A DNA stretch of 64,000 bases, from contig CP148031.1 of assembly GCA_040500365.1 (NCBI GenBank), positions 1,302,001 to 1,366,000 on the forward strand. Reading direction: 5' to 3'. The notes under the pieces are model-generated. The model searched no databases. It was given only the letters and a program-made list of their open reading frames with translations, and had not been told where the DNA came from. This DNA is from Dehalobacter alkaniphilus. Lineage in GTDB: Bacteria; Bacillota; Desulfitobacteriia; Desulfitobacteriales; Syntrophobotulaceae. Each line of letters opens with the position of its first letter. The stretch's first letter is position 1. The position numbers and the translations under genes are program-made. This document shows, piece by piece, positions 16,252-24,393 of this stretch.

Positions 16252-16788
16252 ATGTTAAAAGCAGAAAAGATCGATGATTTAACGAAAGAAGAATTGTTGG
16301 AGCTAAATCAAATTTACGCAAAAGATTGGCTGGCCCATGATGGACTTTGGTTCCAATCTGTCGAAAAAAAGTATGGTATGGACATGGCAATTGATATGGA
16401 TCGGGAAGCATGGAGAAAGTTTACAGTGATCGAAGCAAGACGATTAATTGACTTTTTAGGACTTGGAAAGAATTCCGGTATTGCTGGATTGAAAAAGGCT
16501 CTTTCATTCAGGCTTTATTCTACACTTAATGAAGATGAAATTGTTGTTGAAGAGAAAAATGTTTTGATATATCGTGTAAAAACTTGCAGAGTCCAGTATG
16601 CAAGAAGAAAAAAGGGATTGTCTGATTTCCCGTGTAAATCCGTAGGTGTTATCGAATACAGTCTGTTTGCTAAAGCCATAGACGAACGGTTTGAAACGGA
16701 AGTGTTAAGTTGTTACCCAGATATAACTAATGCAGATTATAACTGTATCTGGAAATTTACTTTGAAAGAACAAGTAAATAATATATAA
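16252..16788 (+). CDS. Conserved cytosolic protein resembling DUF6125
   Basis: The 178-residue protein has an AGGGGAGG ribosome site. Its opening (LTKEELLELNQIYAKDWLAHDGLWFQ, in pieces) and the later CRVQYARRKKGLSDFPCKSVG segment, with two Cys and a basic patch, match a small uncharacterised family of anaerobes that I recognise as DUF6125-like. No catalytic motif is evident. It lies between the CCG-protein remnant and the intact CCG-protein gene, so it may belong to the same duplicated unit. Its function is unknown. Confidence 0.6.
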   Translation: MLKAEKIDDLTKEELLELNQIYAKDWLAHDGLWFQSVEKKYGMDMAIDMDREAWRKFTVIEARRLIDFLGLGKNSGIAGLKKALSFRLYSTLNEDEIVVEEKNVLIYRVKTCRVQYARRKKGLSDFPCKSVGVIEYSLFAKAIDERFETEVLSCYPDITNADYNCIWKFTLKEQVNNI

Positions 16789-16838
16789 ATGGACGAAATT
16801 GCCTTATTGCAGTTTCTTAATAGAGTTTCTATATATGG

Positions 16839-16861
16839 GGGCTTGCCCCTTTGGCGGGCTC
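16839..16861 (+). terminator. Weak stem-loop with G-U pairs
   Basis: GGGCTTGCC (16839-16847) pairs with GGCGGGCTC (16853-16861) through nine pairs, three of them G-U. Only CTT follows, so termination strength is doubtful. Confidence 0.4.
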
Positions 16862-16920
16862 CTTAAGTAGTTGTTTGTGTTAATAGAATGAAAATCTGAA
16901 GCGTAATGGAGAAAATAGGG

Positions 16921-17991
16921 ATGGAAAACGACATCAAAAAGGAAACTGAAAAAATTATCTCGGAGTGCCGGGAGTGCGGTTTGTGTTCAAGCGGATGCAA
17001 CTTTTTAGCCGAAAGCACATCCCCAGCGGAGATGGCCCGCAAGGGAATAACCATGGAAGAGGCTTACGGCTGCGCATTATGTGGAAAGTGCAAGGCTGCC
17101 TGCCCGCTTGGTTTAAGCCTGCAGGAGATGTTTCAAGCCCGGAGAGTTAAAGCCATTCAAAACCAGGAACTTGATCCGGAGGAATTTAACTACTTTATGC
17201 CTGATTATGAGGAAAACGTTATGAACGCATACCGGCAGTATTATCACATCGATTATCGTGATCTCGAAATTGACGAAAGTTCAGACACTTATTTCTTTCC
17301 CGGCTGTACTTTAATGACGTATTCTTCCAAGCTAACCAGGGAGATTTATAACCGCATACACAAAAAGCTGGGCTGTCGGGGAATCCTTACCGAGTGCTGC
17401 GGTCTGCCTTTATACCAAATGGGCTTATTAGACCGGGCTCAACAATATACGGATTCTCTGATCGAGAAGATTACCCAACTGGGAATTAAAAGGCTGATTA
17501 TCGCCTGTCCCAATTGTTATTACCAGCTAAGGGAAACTCTCAAGTCTACAGGAGTAGAAATTTTCACGATTTATGAGGCTGTCGATTTCCCGGAAAATTC
17601 ACAAGAACCTTTACCCAAGTGCACCATCCATGATTCATGTCCAGACAGGTTTGATGGAGTATTTGCGCGACAGACACGCGCTGCGCTGAAGAATTGTGGA
17701 TTTGAGATTGTGGAGATGGCGAATATATTCAAGGATTCCCCTTGTTGCGGGAGCGGAGGTCAAATCTCCCATTTCCGGCCAGACCTTGCGGATAAACTTG
17801 TTAAAGACAGGTTGGTAGAAGCAAAGCACACCGGTGCGGAAATACTCGTCAGTTATTGCCTGAGTTGTGTTCTGAATTTTGCCCGTCTTGAATCGGAACT
17901 CGCCGTAAGACATGTTTTGAATCTTCTTCTCGGGGTAGATGAGGATTATGCTGATGTCAAGAAGCGGGCAGCCAAAATATTTGCTGAGTAG
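16921..17991 (+). CDS. Fe-S oxidoreductase with two CCG domains (HdrD/GlpC-like)
   Basis: ATG 16921 is preferred over 16906 because GGAG sits 9 bp before it. The 356-residue protein has two N-terminal cluster motifs (CRECGLCSSGC about 14-24, CALCGKCKAACP about 52-63) and two CCG domains: FPGCTLMTYSSKL...CCGLP and HDSCPDR...CCGSGG with a following CLSC. This is the layout of heterodisulfide reductase D/GlpC-type electron-transfer subunits. The short start of a metF-like gene follows at 18019, hinting at a link with methylenetetrahydrofolate reduction (inference). Confidence 0.85.
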   Translation: MENDIKKETEKIISECRECGLCSSGCNFLAESTSPAEMARKGITMEEAYGCALCGKCKAACPLGLSLQEMFQARRVKAIQNQELDPEEFNYFMPDYEENVMNAYRQYYHIDYRDLEIDESSDTYFFPGCTLMTYSSKLTREIYNRIHKKLGCRGILTECCGLPLYQMGLLDRAQQYTDSLIEKITQLGIKRLIIACPNCYYQLRETLKSTGVEIFTIYEAVDFPENSQEPLPKCTIHDSCPDRFDGVFARQTRAALKNCGFEIVEMANIFKDSPCCGSGGQISHFRPDLADKLVKDRLVEAKHTGAEILVSYCLSCVLNFARLESELAVRHVLNLLLGVDEDYADVKKRAAKIFAE

Positions 17992-18018
17992 ATAAAAAAA
18001 ATAGATAAGGAGTTAAGT

Positions 18019-18066
18019 ATGAAAATATCTGAAATCTTAAAAAAAGACAAACCAATTCAATATTGA
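18019..18066 (+). pseudogene. Truncated 5' end of a metF-like gene
   Basis: An AAGGAG ribosome site precedes a 15-codon frame, MKISEILKKDKPIQY, that stops abruptly. The first dozen residues look like the start of methylenetetrahydrofolate reductase (MetF) proteins, which typically continue with a SFE(I/V)FPPK segment that is absent. The position directly behind a CCG-domain Fe-S gene supports that reading. The assignment rests on very few residues. Confidence 0.45.
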
Positions 18067-18324
18067 GAGGGGTTTTAATTTATGTTGTCTCACTTGGCTT
18101 CTGAAATAATAATAAATTGGAATCTGAATTATTTTACAAAAAAAGGTTAAGTGAACTAAAATCATGAACATTGACTCATCTATATCCAAAATGACAGTAT
18201 GCGGATAACTATATCTTATTACTAAACCCAACATGAAACAAAGCTGCACAGAGTGTTTGAGGTTGAAGAGCCAAATTGGAAGAGGAACAACCTCCCGGCC
18301 TTTTATAAATAACAATTGAATTAT

Positions 18325-18420
18325 CAGCGCTAAGGGCAAACCTGTCAAAAGGCAGGGACGCAAAGCCATAGGGTCTAAGGTGCTTACCAGCACTATGATA
18401 GCCTGGTTACCGCAGAGACT
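18325..18420 (+). ncRNA. Cyclic di-GMP-I (GEMM) riboswitch aptamer
   Basis: The RNA has the GEMM-I landmarks in order: GGGCAAACC, GGGACGCAAAGCC, GGGTCTAA, then the tetraloop-receptor side stem ending GCCTGGTTACC. It is followed by an intrinsic terminator at 18431-18455, as expected for a switch acting by transcription termination. The gene it should control appears cut: a ribosome site and ATG at 18574 give only 13 codons (MENGILIKIERLK) before a stop. Confidence 0.88.
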
Positions 18421-18430
18421 ACGTGTCTAA

Positions 18431-18455
18431 ACCTGCCCTTAGTGGTAGGTTTTTT
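18431..18455 (+). terminator. Expression-platform terminator of the c-di-GMP riboswitch
   Basis: ACCTGCC (18431-18437) pairs with GGTAGGT (18444-18450), followed by a T-run to 18455. It starts about 10 bases after the aptamer. Confidence 0.8.
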
Positions 18456-18926
18456 GTGTTTTAGATATAACGAGTGAATTCCATAATTTGATGCCAGTAA
18501 TACAATGACATATTTCATTAAAATATGACCGTTATAGCCTTATTTTTCATTTTATGTGAGTGAGGTGCTGGCAAATGGAAAATGGGATTTTAATAAAAAT
18601 AGAAAGGCTAAAGTAGCTGAACTAAAAAGATATAAAGGCATTTATCATGCAGAGATCAATTTCTCCGACACGGATAGGTACCTTGGATTTTTGCGGGCTT
18701 CCACGCAGACCCCAACAATTTTACAATTCAATATGTCTCATACAAGCCGTAAAACCGCAATTTGTTTGTCGCAAATTGCGGTTTTTTATTTGACAAAAAA
18801 TCTAAATTTTCGACCGCAGGTTGCAATTAAATACTTTGACACTCTTGCCAAGCCGGTAGGGTGCCGCTCTCCTCCCTCTATTTTTGATTTTGAGAAATTC
18901 ACAAATCAGAAACGGAGGGAATCAAA
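18456..18926. other. Junction region between riboswitch and integrated element
   Basis: No intact gene is seen. It contains a GAGTGAGGTG ribosome site with a 13-codon truncated frame (18574-18615), a strong terminator (18754-18787), and AT-rich DNA up to the ribosome site of 18927. The left edge of the mobile element probably lies in this stretch, but no attachment core could be identified. Confidence 0.5.
18754..18787 (+). terminator. Strong rho-independent terminator
   Basis: ACCGCAATTTG (18754-18764) pairs perfectly with CAAATTGCGGT (18772-18782), followed by TTTTT. It insulates the element genes from the riboswitch side. Confidence 0.85.
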
Positions 18927-19340
18927 ATGCAGGAGGAAAAAATATACACCCTGCTTATCAATAAGAAGCGAATCCCGGTAACCGAGGAAGTTTACAAGGC
19001 ATATTATCAAAATAAAGAACACGAAATCTATCTGGACAAGCTTTCCGAGCGAAATAATCTATCCTATGAAGAATGCGAAGAAAAAGGCATTCGGATCGAT
19101 TACTTATTATCGCAGACACAGGAATCCGCGGAGGACAAGCTTATCAAGGCTGAGATGCTTTCCAGTTTGACCGTGGCGATAGAAATGCTGACAGAACAGG
19201 AACGGCTGCTGATCTATGCGCTGTTTTTCAAGGGCAAAAGTGAACGTAAATTATCAGCGGAAACAGGAACACCTTTGATGACGATCAATGACCGTAAAAG
19301 AAGAATCCTAAAAAAACTAGAAAAACTTTTAGGAAAATAG
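18927..19340 (+). CDS. Sigma-70-like protein (region 4) of integrative elements
   Basis: The 137-residue protein begins MQEEKIYTLLINKKRIPVTE and has a C-terminal sigma-70 region 4-type helix-turn-helix (about 85-130: LTEQERLLIYALFFKG, then ETGTPLMTINDRKRRILKKL). Proteins of this kind are common accessory genes of conjugative or recombinase-based elements in Firmicutes, where they probably regulate the element. CGGAGGG lies before the start. A strong terminator follows immediately. Confidence 0.75.
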   Translation: MQEEKIYTLLINKKRIPVTEEVYKAYYQNKEHEIYLDKLSERNNLSYEECEEKGIRIDYLLSQTQESAEDKLIKAEMLSSLTVAIEMLTEQERLLIYALFFKGKSERKLSAETGTPLMTINDRKRRILKKLEKLLGK

Positions 19341-19352
19341 AAAATAAATCCG

Positions 19353-19396
19353 TACACCCCCTCACTTTTTTCCTTAAAGAAGTGAGGGGGTATTTT
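19353..19396 (+). terminator. Strong rho-independent terminator
   Basis: The stem pairs ACCCCCTCACTT with AAGTGAGGGGGT around a short T-rich/TTAAAG loop and is followed by ATTTTTATT. Confidence 0.85.
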
Positions 19397-19712
19397 TATT
19401 AGCTCCCCCAACGTTCCTTGACAATGCATATACGGTGTATCGGGAAAACCACCTTTCCCGCCGCTTAGAAGCGGTAAGCCACGTAAGCGGGAGCGCCACG
19501 ACCGTTTCTTTGTGGAATGCGAGCGATCACTCCCGGCTTTAAATCAGCCTGCTGCGGACTGAATGGCGATGACGGGGAAAGGGATACACAATGATACTTC
19601 TGCCTTGAACGCCTCACCGCATTGGGCAGCCCGCGACGAATGACGGGATCATGTTGGTTTGGGTTGGAAACTGATACCCATGCCGGCTGATATGTTGCTC
19701 TTCAGCAAGGAG

Positions 19713-19748
19713 CAGCCCGGTACAGCCCGGTACAGCCCGGTACAGCCC
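19713..19748 (+). repeat. Tandem direct repeat, 3.6 copies of a 10-bp unit
   Basis: CAGCCCGGTA is repeated exactly at 19713, 19723 and 19733, with a partial CAGCCC at 19743. Confidence 0.9.
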
Positions 19749-19811
19749 CCTTGTATCAGGGATGTTGTGAACAAGTATGATACCTTATTTATTTTTGCCG
19801 TTTTTATTTGA

Positions 19812-19896
19812 CGGCAGAACTATTGCGCCGGAGCACAAAGCGATTGACGACTTTATGTTTCCAAACTTTATGGTGTTCCGGCGCACCATTCTGCCG
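19812..19896. repeat. Long inverted repeat before helicase gene
   Basis: CGGCAGAA(CT)ATTGCGCCGGAGCAC at 19812-19836 pairs with GTGTTCCGGCGCACCATTCTGCCG at 19873-19896 with few mismatches, enclosing a 36-base loop. It lies 41 bp before the ATG at 19938. Confidence 0.85.
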
Positions 19897-19937
19897 CTAG
19901 GCATTTTCATATTTTCGTAACTAAGGGGAGATAAAAA

Positions 19938-22235
19938 ATGTTTGATATAACGACGAGAGACTATTCCATTCTGGAAAAGTACATCCTGGCAGGAAGGATA
20001 AAGGCTGATAGCAGTTATTTCTTTACCCTGGACGGCAGGTATATTGTCTATTTCCGATTTTCGGGAAAAAGATTTACATACTCCGTGCTGAACTACGCCA
20101 CCGAGAAGTCAGTTGTGCTGGCAGTCAGCAGAATCATACTCTCCGAGGCAGACTATCCGGGGCTTATTAAAAAGATACTTCATTGCAAGGTATATCAGTT
20201 TGTGCTGCCGGCACAGCCTCAAATTCTGATTGAAGCCATCTTCAGGCAGCTTCTGCCGGAATATGGCTATACGGTGCGGGACAAGCAAATCGAACTGTCG
20301 GTGATGATGTTCGAGAGCATGAGGCATAAAAAGGTCGCTTTGTGCGAAGCCGAGGTAGGCACAGGAAAAACCCTTGCCTACCTTGTGGCTGCTATCGTCT
20401 ACGGTCTGTACGAGGTAAAGGAAAGACGGACAAGCCCCTATGTTTTTGCCGGTCCGATGAGCCCGACGCCCATTACCATTACCACCTCCAGCATTGATTT
20501 ACAGCAGGCCATCATCGGGAAGTTTATCCCGGACCTTTCCAGGATACTGATGGAATATAAAATCATCCAAGGCCCGGTTACCGCCGTGCTCCGAAAAGGC
20601 AAGGAGCATTATCTGTGCGAGGAACGCTATGCGGATTTCATGGAGTATCTTGAAAACAGCGATATTTTCAGAGATGTAAGGCTTTACCAAAAGCTGAAAG
20701 CAAAGGCACTGGAGCAGGGCAATATTGATTTGGACGCTTACACCGATATCAAACAGCATGTTGTCCGCAAAATCAATGTACCCAGGGACTGTGACCGCAA
20801 CTGCCCTTACTACAAAAAGTGCCGGTATATCGACCATATCAGCCGTGCTAAATCGGATGTCTACACCTTCCAGGTAACCAACCACAATTACTATCTTGCC
20901 AATGCGCAGCGGGAACATTCGGGGCTTTCACCCCTGATACCGAAATGCGGCGTCCATATTATTGACGAGGCCCATAAGCTTCTGGACGCCGCCTATCAGA
21001 TATTGGGGCAGAGTTTTCCAAACGGTCTGGCAGGCGAGTTTATCCGAATTCTCCACAATCATACCAACGGTAATAAGGCATACCACAAAAAAGCCTATCT
21101 GTTAACCGATGATCTGGCCTTTCATAATCAAACACTATTTATGGAGCTTGAAAAAACCCTGCCCCATGATGAAACAGAGGAAAGCCGGCAGAAAACCGTT
21201 AAGATCAACGCCGCCGTCAAAAAAGCCATGCGGGATTTGCAGGCCAGTCTTGACGAGATATACCGGGTCTGCTTTCAGGATATTTTCCGCTGCCGGCAGC
21301 TTGCGCACCTGCATCATGAAATCAGCAACGGAATCGAAACCTTTATAGCGCCGAAGGAGATCATCTATTGGCTGGAGAAAGGCGACGACGGATTATGGCA
21401 GCTTACCGCCATCCCCATCAACATGGAAGATAGGCTCGAGGATATGCTGTGGCAAAGCGCGGCCTCCAAAATACTGACCTCGGCAACCCTGACCGATGAT
21501 ACAGGCTATGGCTTTTTTAAGGAGCAGACAGGCATAGGCAAGCTGTCCCCCTGGTTGCTGGCGGAGATACAGACGCCTTCACCCTTTGATTATAAAAACA
21601 ACACAAGGATCTATCTTTCCGATAAAGTACCCTATCCCGATAAAAATGACGAACGGTATATCACCGCCGTTTCCGATGAAATTGAAAAGCTGGTGGAAGC
21701 CACGCACGGGCATACCGCCATTCTTTTCACTTCCTACAAGCTGCTGTCGACAGTGCATGAGCTATTGAAGGACAGAATCACCCGGTTTCCCCTCATCACT
21801 ATGCACAAGGGGACAAAGAACACCGCCGAGGCATTCCGAAAAAGCCGCAACGGTGTTCTTTTCGCTTCCGGCTCCTTTTGGGAGGGCGTGGACTTCCCCG
21901 GAGACATCCTGTCCTCTATCATCGTGGTCAATTTGCCCTTCCCGGTGCCGTCACCCATCATGGAATATAAAAAGAAGGATTTTCCCTCTCTTTCCAGGTT
22001 TATTGACGGCTATGCCTTCCCGGTCATGATTGCCAGACTCCGGCAGGGGCTTGGACGACTGATCCGCAGTGAAACCGATACGGGGGTCGTCGCCATTTTG
22101 GATTATCGTGTGAGCAGATGGGGCAAATACCGCCGCAGGGTGCGGGGTTCCATTCTCGGATATACCCTGGCCGGGTCCATTGATGAGGTGCGGGAGTTTA
22201 TAAAAAGCGTCAAGGATGCAGCGTATTTTGAATAA
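19938..22235 (+). CDS. DinG/XPD-type superfamily 2 helicase of a mobile element
   Basis: The 765-residue protein has Walker A EVGTGKT (about 139-145), a four-Cys Fe-S domain (CDRNCPYYKKC, about 284-294), the DEAH box IIDEAHKL (about 340), motif III LTSATLTDD, and motifs V/VI in GSFWEGVDFPGD and RLRQGLGRLIRSETD. This is the DinG/XPD layout of 5'-3' DNA helicases with a [4Fe-4S] cluster. Codon use is richer in GC than the flanking chromosome, consistent with transfer. The long non-coding region with inverted repeats lies just upstream, so the protein may act in element maintenance. Confidence 0.85.
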   Translation: MFDITTRDYSILEKYILAGRIKADSSYFFTLDGRYIVYFRFSGKRFTYSVLNYATEKSVVLAVSRIILSEADYPGLIKKILHCKVYQFVLPAQPQILIEAIFRQLLPEYGYTVRDKQIELSVMMFESMRHKKVALCEAEVGTGKTLAYLVAAIVYGLYEVKERRTSPYVFAGPMSPTPITITTSSIDLQQAIIGKFIPDLSRILMEYKIIQGPVTAVLRKGKEHYLCEERYADFMEYLENSDIFRDVRLYQKLKAKALEQGNIDLDAYTDIKQHVVRKINVPRDCDRNCPYYKKCRYIDHISRAKSDVYTFQVTNHNYYLANAQREHSGLSPLIPKCGVHIIDEAHKLLDAAYQILGQSFPNGLAGEFIRILHNHTNGNKAYHKKAYLLTDDLAFHNQTLFMELEKTLPHDETEESRQKTVKINAAVKKAMRDLQASLDEIYRVCFQDIFRCRQLAHLHHEISNGIETFIAPKEIIYWLEKGDDGLWQLTAIPINMEDRLEDMLWQSAASKILTSATLTDDTGYGFFKEQTGIGKLSPWLLAEIQTPSPFDYKNNTRIYLSDKVPYPDKNDERYITAVSDEIEKLVEATHGHTAILFTSYKLLSTVHELLKDRITRFPLITMHKGTKNTAEAFRKSRNGVLFASGSFWEGVDFPGDILSSIIVVNLPFPVPSPIMEYKKKDFPSLSRFIDGYAFPVMIARLRQGLGRLIRSETDTGVVAILDYRVSRWGKYRRRVRGSILGYTLAGSIDEVREFIKSVKDAAYFE

Positions 22236-22296
22236 GAAACGGGCTATTCCTAACCAGGCACTTAAACCAGTGTAGTCACAAGGAGGATTGAGATAG

Positions 22297-22554
22297 ATGG
22301 ACAAAATGACAGGCGAGATCTTGGATGCCATGCGGAATGTGGATATACGCACGGTCGATCCGAGTACCCTGGTCGATATTCGTGATGTGAAGATAAGAAC
22401 CGATCTGCCAAAGGAGGAGAGGATTCTGGATTTCATCCGGCAAATCAAAAACCCCTATTGTTTTAAATGCGGCGATCTTATTATCAAGTCTACATTTACA
22501 GACACCGAGGCGACATTAGAGGATAGACTGAAAAGCTATTTTCGCTTGCTGTAA
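22297..22554 (+). CDS. Small DUF6870-like element protein
   Basis: The 85-residue protein has an AAGGAGG site and starts MDKMTGEILDAMRNVDIRTVD; it ends with a CxxC pair (YCFKCGDLIIKSTF) and a short basic helix. I recognise the family only as a small conserved protein, DUF6870-like, that accompanies recombinase-containing elements of Firmicutes. It sits 61 bp after the helicase gene. A further short frame follows at about 22569 (MINLFAAKLNTLS..., 24 codons), which may or may not be translated. Confidence 0.6.
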   Translation: MDKMTGEILDAMRNVDIRTVDPSTLVDIRDVKIRTDLPKEERILDFIRQIKNPYCFKCGDLIIKSTFTDTEATLEDRLKSYFRLL

Positions 22555-22723
22555 AGGTGGATGTCAGCATGATAAATTTGTTTGCGGCAAAACTTAATAC
22601 TTTAAGCCGGATAGGTCTGGACGCAAAGCAGTTCATTTGCTAAACTAAAGACAGGCTTAATCAGTGAAACCCTGATTGTTTTAAGTTTTGCTAATTACTT
22701 AAAATGATCAGGAGGTTTCACAA

Positions 22724-24391
22724 ATGGAATCAAATGCAAATCAGACCAGCTATAATGCTGCGCTCTATGCCCGTCTGTCCAAAGAGGACAATGACAAAGA
22801 GGAAAGCGATAGCATTGCCAACCAAAAGACTTTAATTAAAGAATTTCTAAAGTCAAAACCCGATATTCATATCTGCACCGAAATGGTGGATGACGGATAC
22901 AGCGGAGTTGACTTCAACCGTCCTGCTATGAACCAGTTGTTGGCTGATATTAAGGCAGGGCTAATTAATTGTGTCATCGTAAAGGATTTATCCCGCTTCG
23001 GCAGAAACCATATTGAAGTAGGCCGATACATCGAACAAATCTTTCCGTTTCTCGGAGTACGGTTTATCTCTATCAATGACAATTACGATAGTGCCACCGG
23101 AAGAACTTCGGCGGATAATATCATGCTCCCCTTTAAGAACCTGATGAACGACGCCTATTTAGGGGACATTTCTCTCAAAACAAAGAGCCAGCTTGAAATC
23201 AAACGTAAAAAGGGTGATTTCATCGGCTCTTTTCCTGTTTACGGATATTTAAAGTCCAAGCAGGACAGGCACAAGCTGGTCATTGACGAATATGCCTCCC
23301 AGGTTGTAAGGGATATCTTCAAATGGAAACTGGACGGCATGAGCAATCAGGGTATAGCGGATAAGCTGAACAGCATGGGCATATTATCTCCCCTGGAGTA
23401 TAAAAAGTCCTTGAATATGAAATATACCACCACCTTTAAGACCAAAAACACCTCCAAATGGTTTTCACTGACCATTGCCAGAATCATAAAAAATGAGGTT
23501 TATACAGGGGTTTTAGAACAGGGCAAGGCGGCTGCGCCCAACCACAAGCTGAAAAAACGCATTAAGAAAGCAAAAGCCGATTGGACGCGTGTGGAGAATA
23601 CCCATGAGCCCATCGTATGCAAAGAGGACTTTGGCATTGTCAATAAACTGCTGTTGTCCGATACCCGTATCCCGCCGGAGCAGGACGGAGTTTATCTGCT
23701 TTCAGGTATCCTTCACTGCGGAGACTGCAGTGAAAACATGGTACGTAAGCTAATTCGGCGTAACGGTAAGGATTATGTATACTATATCTGCTCCACCTAT
23801 AAAAAGGACAAGTCGAAGTGCCATAATCACCGGATTAGCCATGAACAGTTGGAAACCGGCATATTGGAAGCACTGCAAAAGTATATCGGCGAGGTTGTGA
23901 ATATTGATGAAATGCTTAGATATATTGAAACCTTGCCCTTGCAGCGAATAGAAGCACAGAAAATCGACAAGCGCCTTGTCAAGCTCCAGAAAGAGATTGA
24001 CAAATGCAACCGTGTAAAGCTTTCACTCTATGAGAATTATATGGATGGCATTATCAGTCGTACAGAGTATATGGACATGAAGCACGTCTATTCCCAAAAA
24101 GCCCAGGAAGCAGAACGGGCGGCAAAAAAGCTTCAAGGTGAAATCGAAACCCTGATGCAAAACAGCCGTTACCATAGTTACTGGATTGAACGCTTCAAAG
24201 AATACCGCAATATTGAAGAACTGACACGGAAAGCGCTGGTAACAATGATCGACCATATCATCGTTATCGACGCCAAACGTATCGATGTCCATTATAAATA
24301 TCAAATTGAATTTGACAGGGCCGTTGCTTTCATTGAAGCAACCGGACAGCTTGCTATCGCAGATCATGCGACTGGAAAGAAGGTGGTGTGA
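22724..24391 (+). CDS. Large serine recombinase (1)
   Basis: The 555-residue protein has the resolvase catalytic domain with Ser19 in YARLSKED and the later DLSRFGRNHIEVG motif, a recombinase domain (about 170-290), a zinc-ribbon domain with HCGDCSENM and CSTYKKDKSKC, and a C-terminal coiled coil (about 400-480). Such enzymes integrate and excise elements at short sites. CAGGAGG precedes the ATG. Its stop overlaps the next recombinase, giving a single translationally coupled operon. Confidence 0.93.
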   Translation: MESNANQTSYNAALYARLSKEDNDKEESDSIANQKTLIKEFLKSKPDIHICTEMVDDGYSGVDFNRPAMNQLLADIKAGLINCVIVKDLSRFGRNHIEVGRYIEQIFPFLGVRFISINDNYDSATGRTSADNIMLPFKNLMNDAYLGDISLKTKSQLEIKRKKGDFIGSFPVYGYLKSKQDRHKLVIDEYASQVVRDIFKWKLDGMSNQGIADKLNSMGILSPLEYKKSLNMKYTTTFKTKNTSKWFSLTIARIIKNEVYTGVLEQGKAAAPNHKLKKRIKKAKADWTRVENTHEPIVCKEDFGIVNKLLLSDTRIPPEQDGVYLLSGILHCGDCSENMVRKLIRRNGKDYVYYICSTYKKDKSKCHNHRISHEQLETGILEALQKYIGEVVNIDEMLRYIETLPLQRIEAQKIDKRLVKLQKEIDKCNRVKLSLYENYMDGIISRTEYMDMKHVYSQKAQEAERAAKKLQGEIETLMQNSRYHSYWIERFKEYRNIEELTRKALVTMIDHIIVIDAKRIDVHYKYQIEFDRAVAFIEATGQLAIADHATGKKVV

Positions 24392-24393
24392 TT

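Larger units (their letters stand above)
19397..19937 (+). other. Long structured non-coding region upstream of helicase gene
   Basis: No convincing protein gene lies in these 541 bp. The stretch begins with TTGACA and then shows stacked small hairpins (CGGGAAA...TTTCCCG at about 19441, CCGCTTAGAAGCGG at about 19461), three tandem 10-bp repeats and a long inverted repeat listed separately. GC content is well above neighbouring spacers. A structured RNA, a replication or transfer origin, or a regulatory leader are all possible. Confidence 0.4.

Noticed and set aside
18556..18981. 141-residue open frame across the riboswitch-element junction
   Set aside because: It runs through a strong terminator and into the sigma-like gene in another frame, with no family resemblance.
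19713..19748. CRISPR array
   Set aside because: The 10-bp repeats are directly abutting without spacers and no cas genes are nearby.
22569..22643. 24-codon frame before recombinase 1
   Set aside because: It has no clear ribosome site and no recognised family; mentioned only as a possibility with the 22297 gene.
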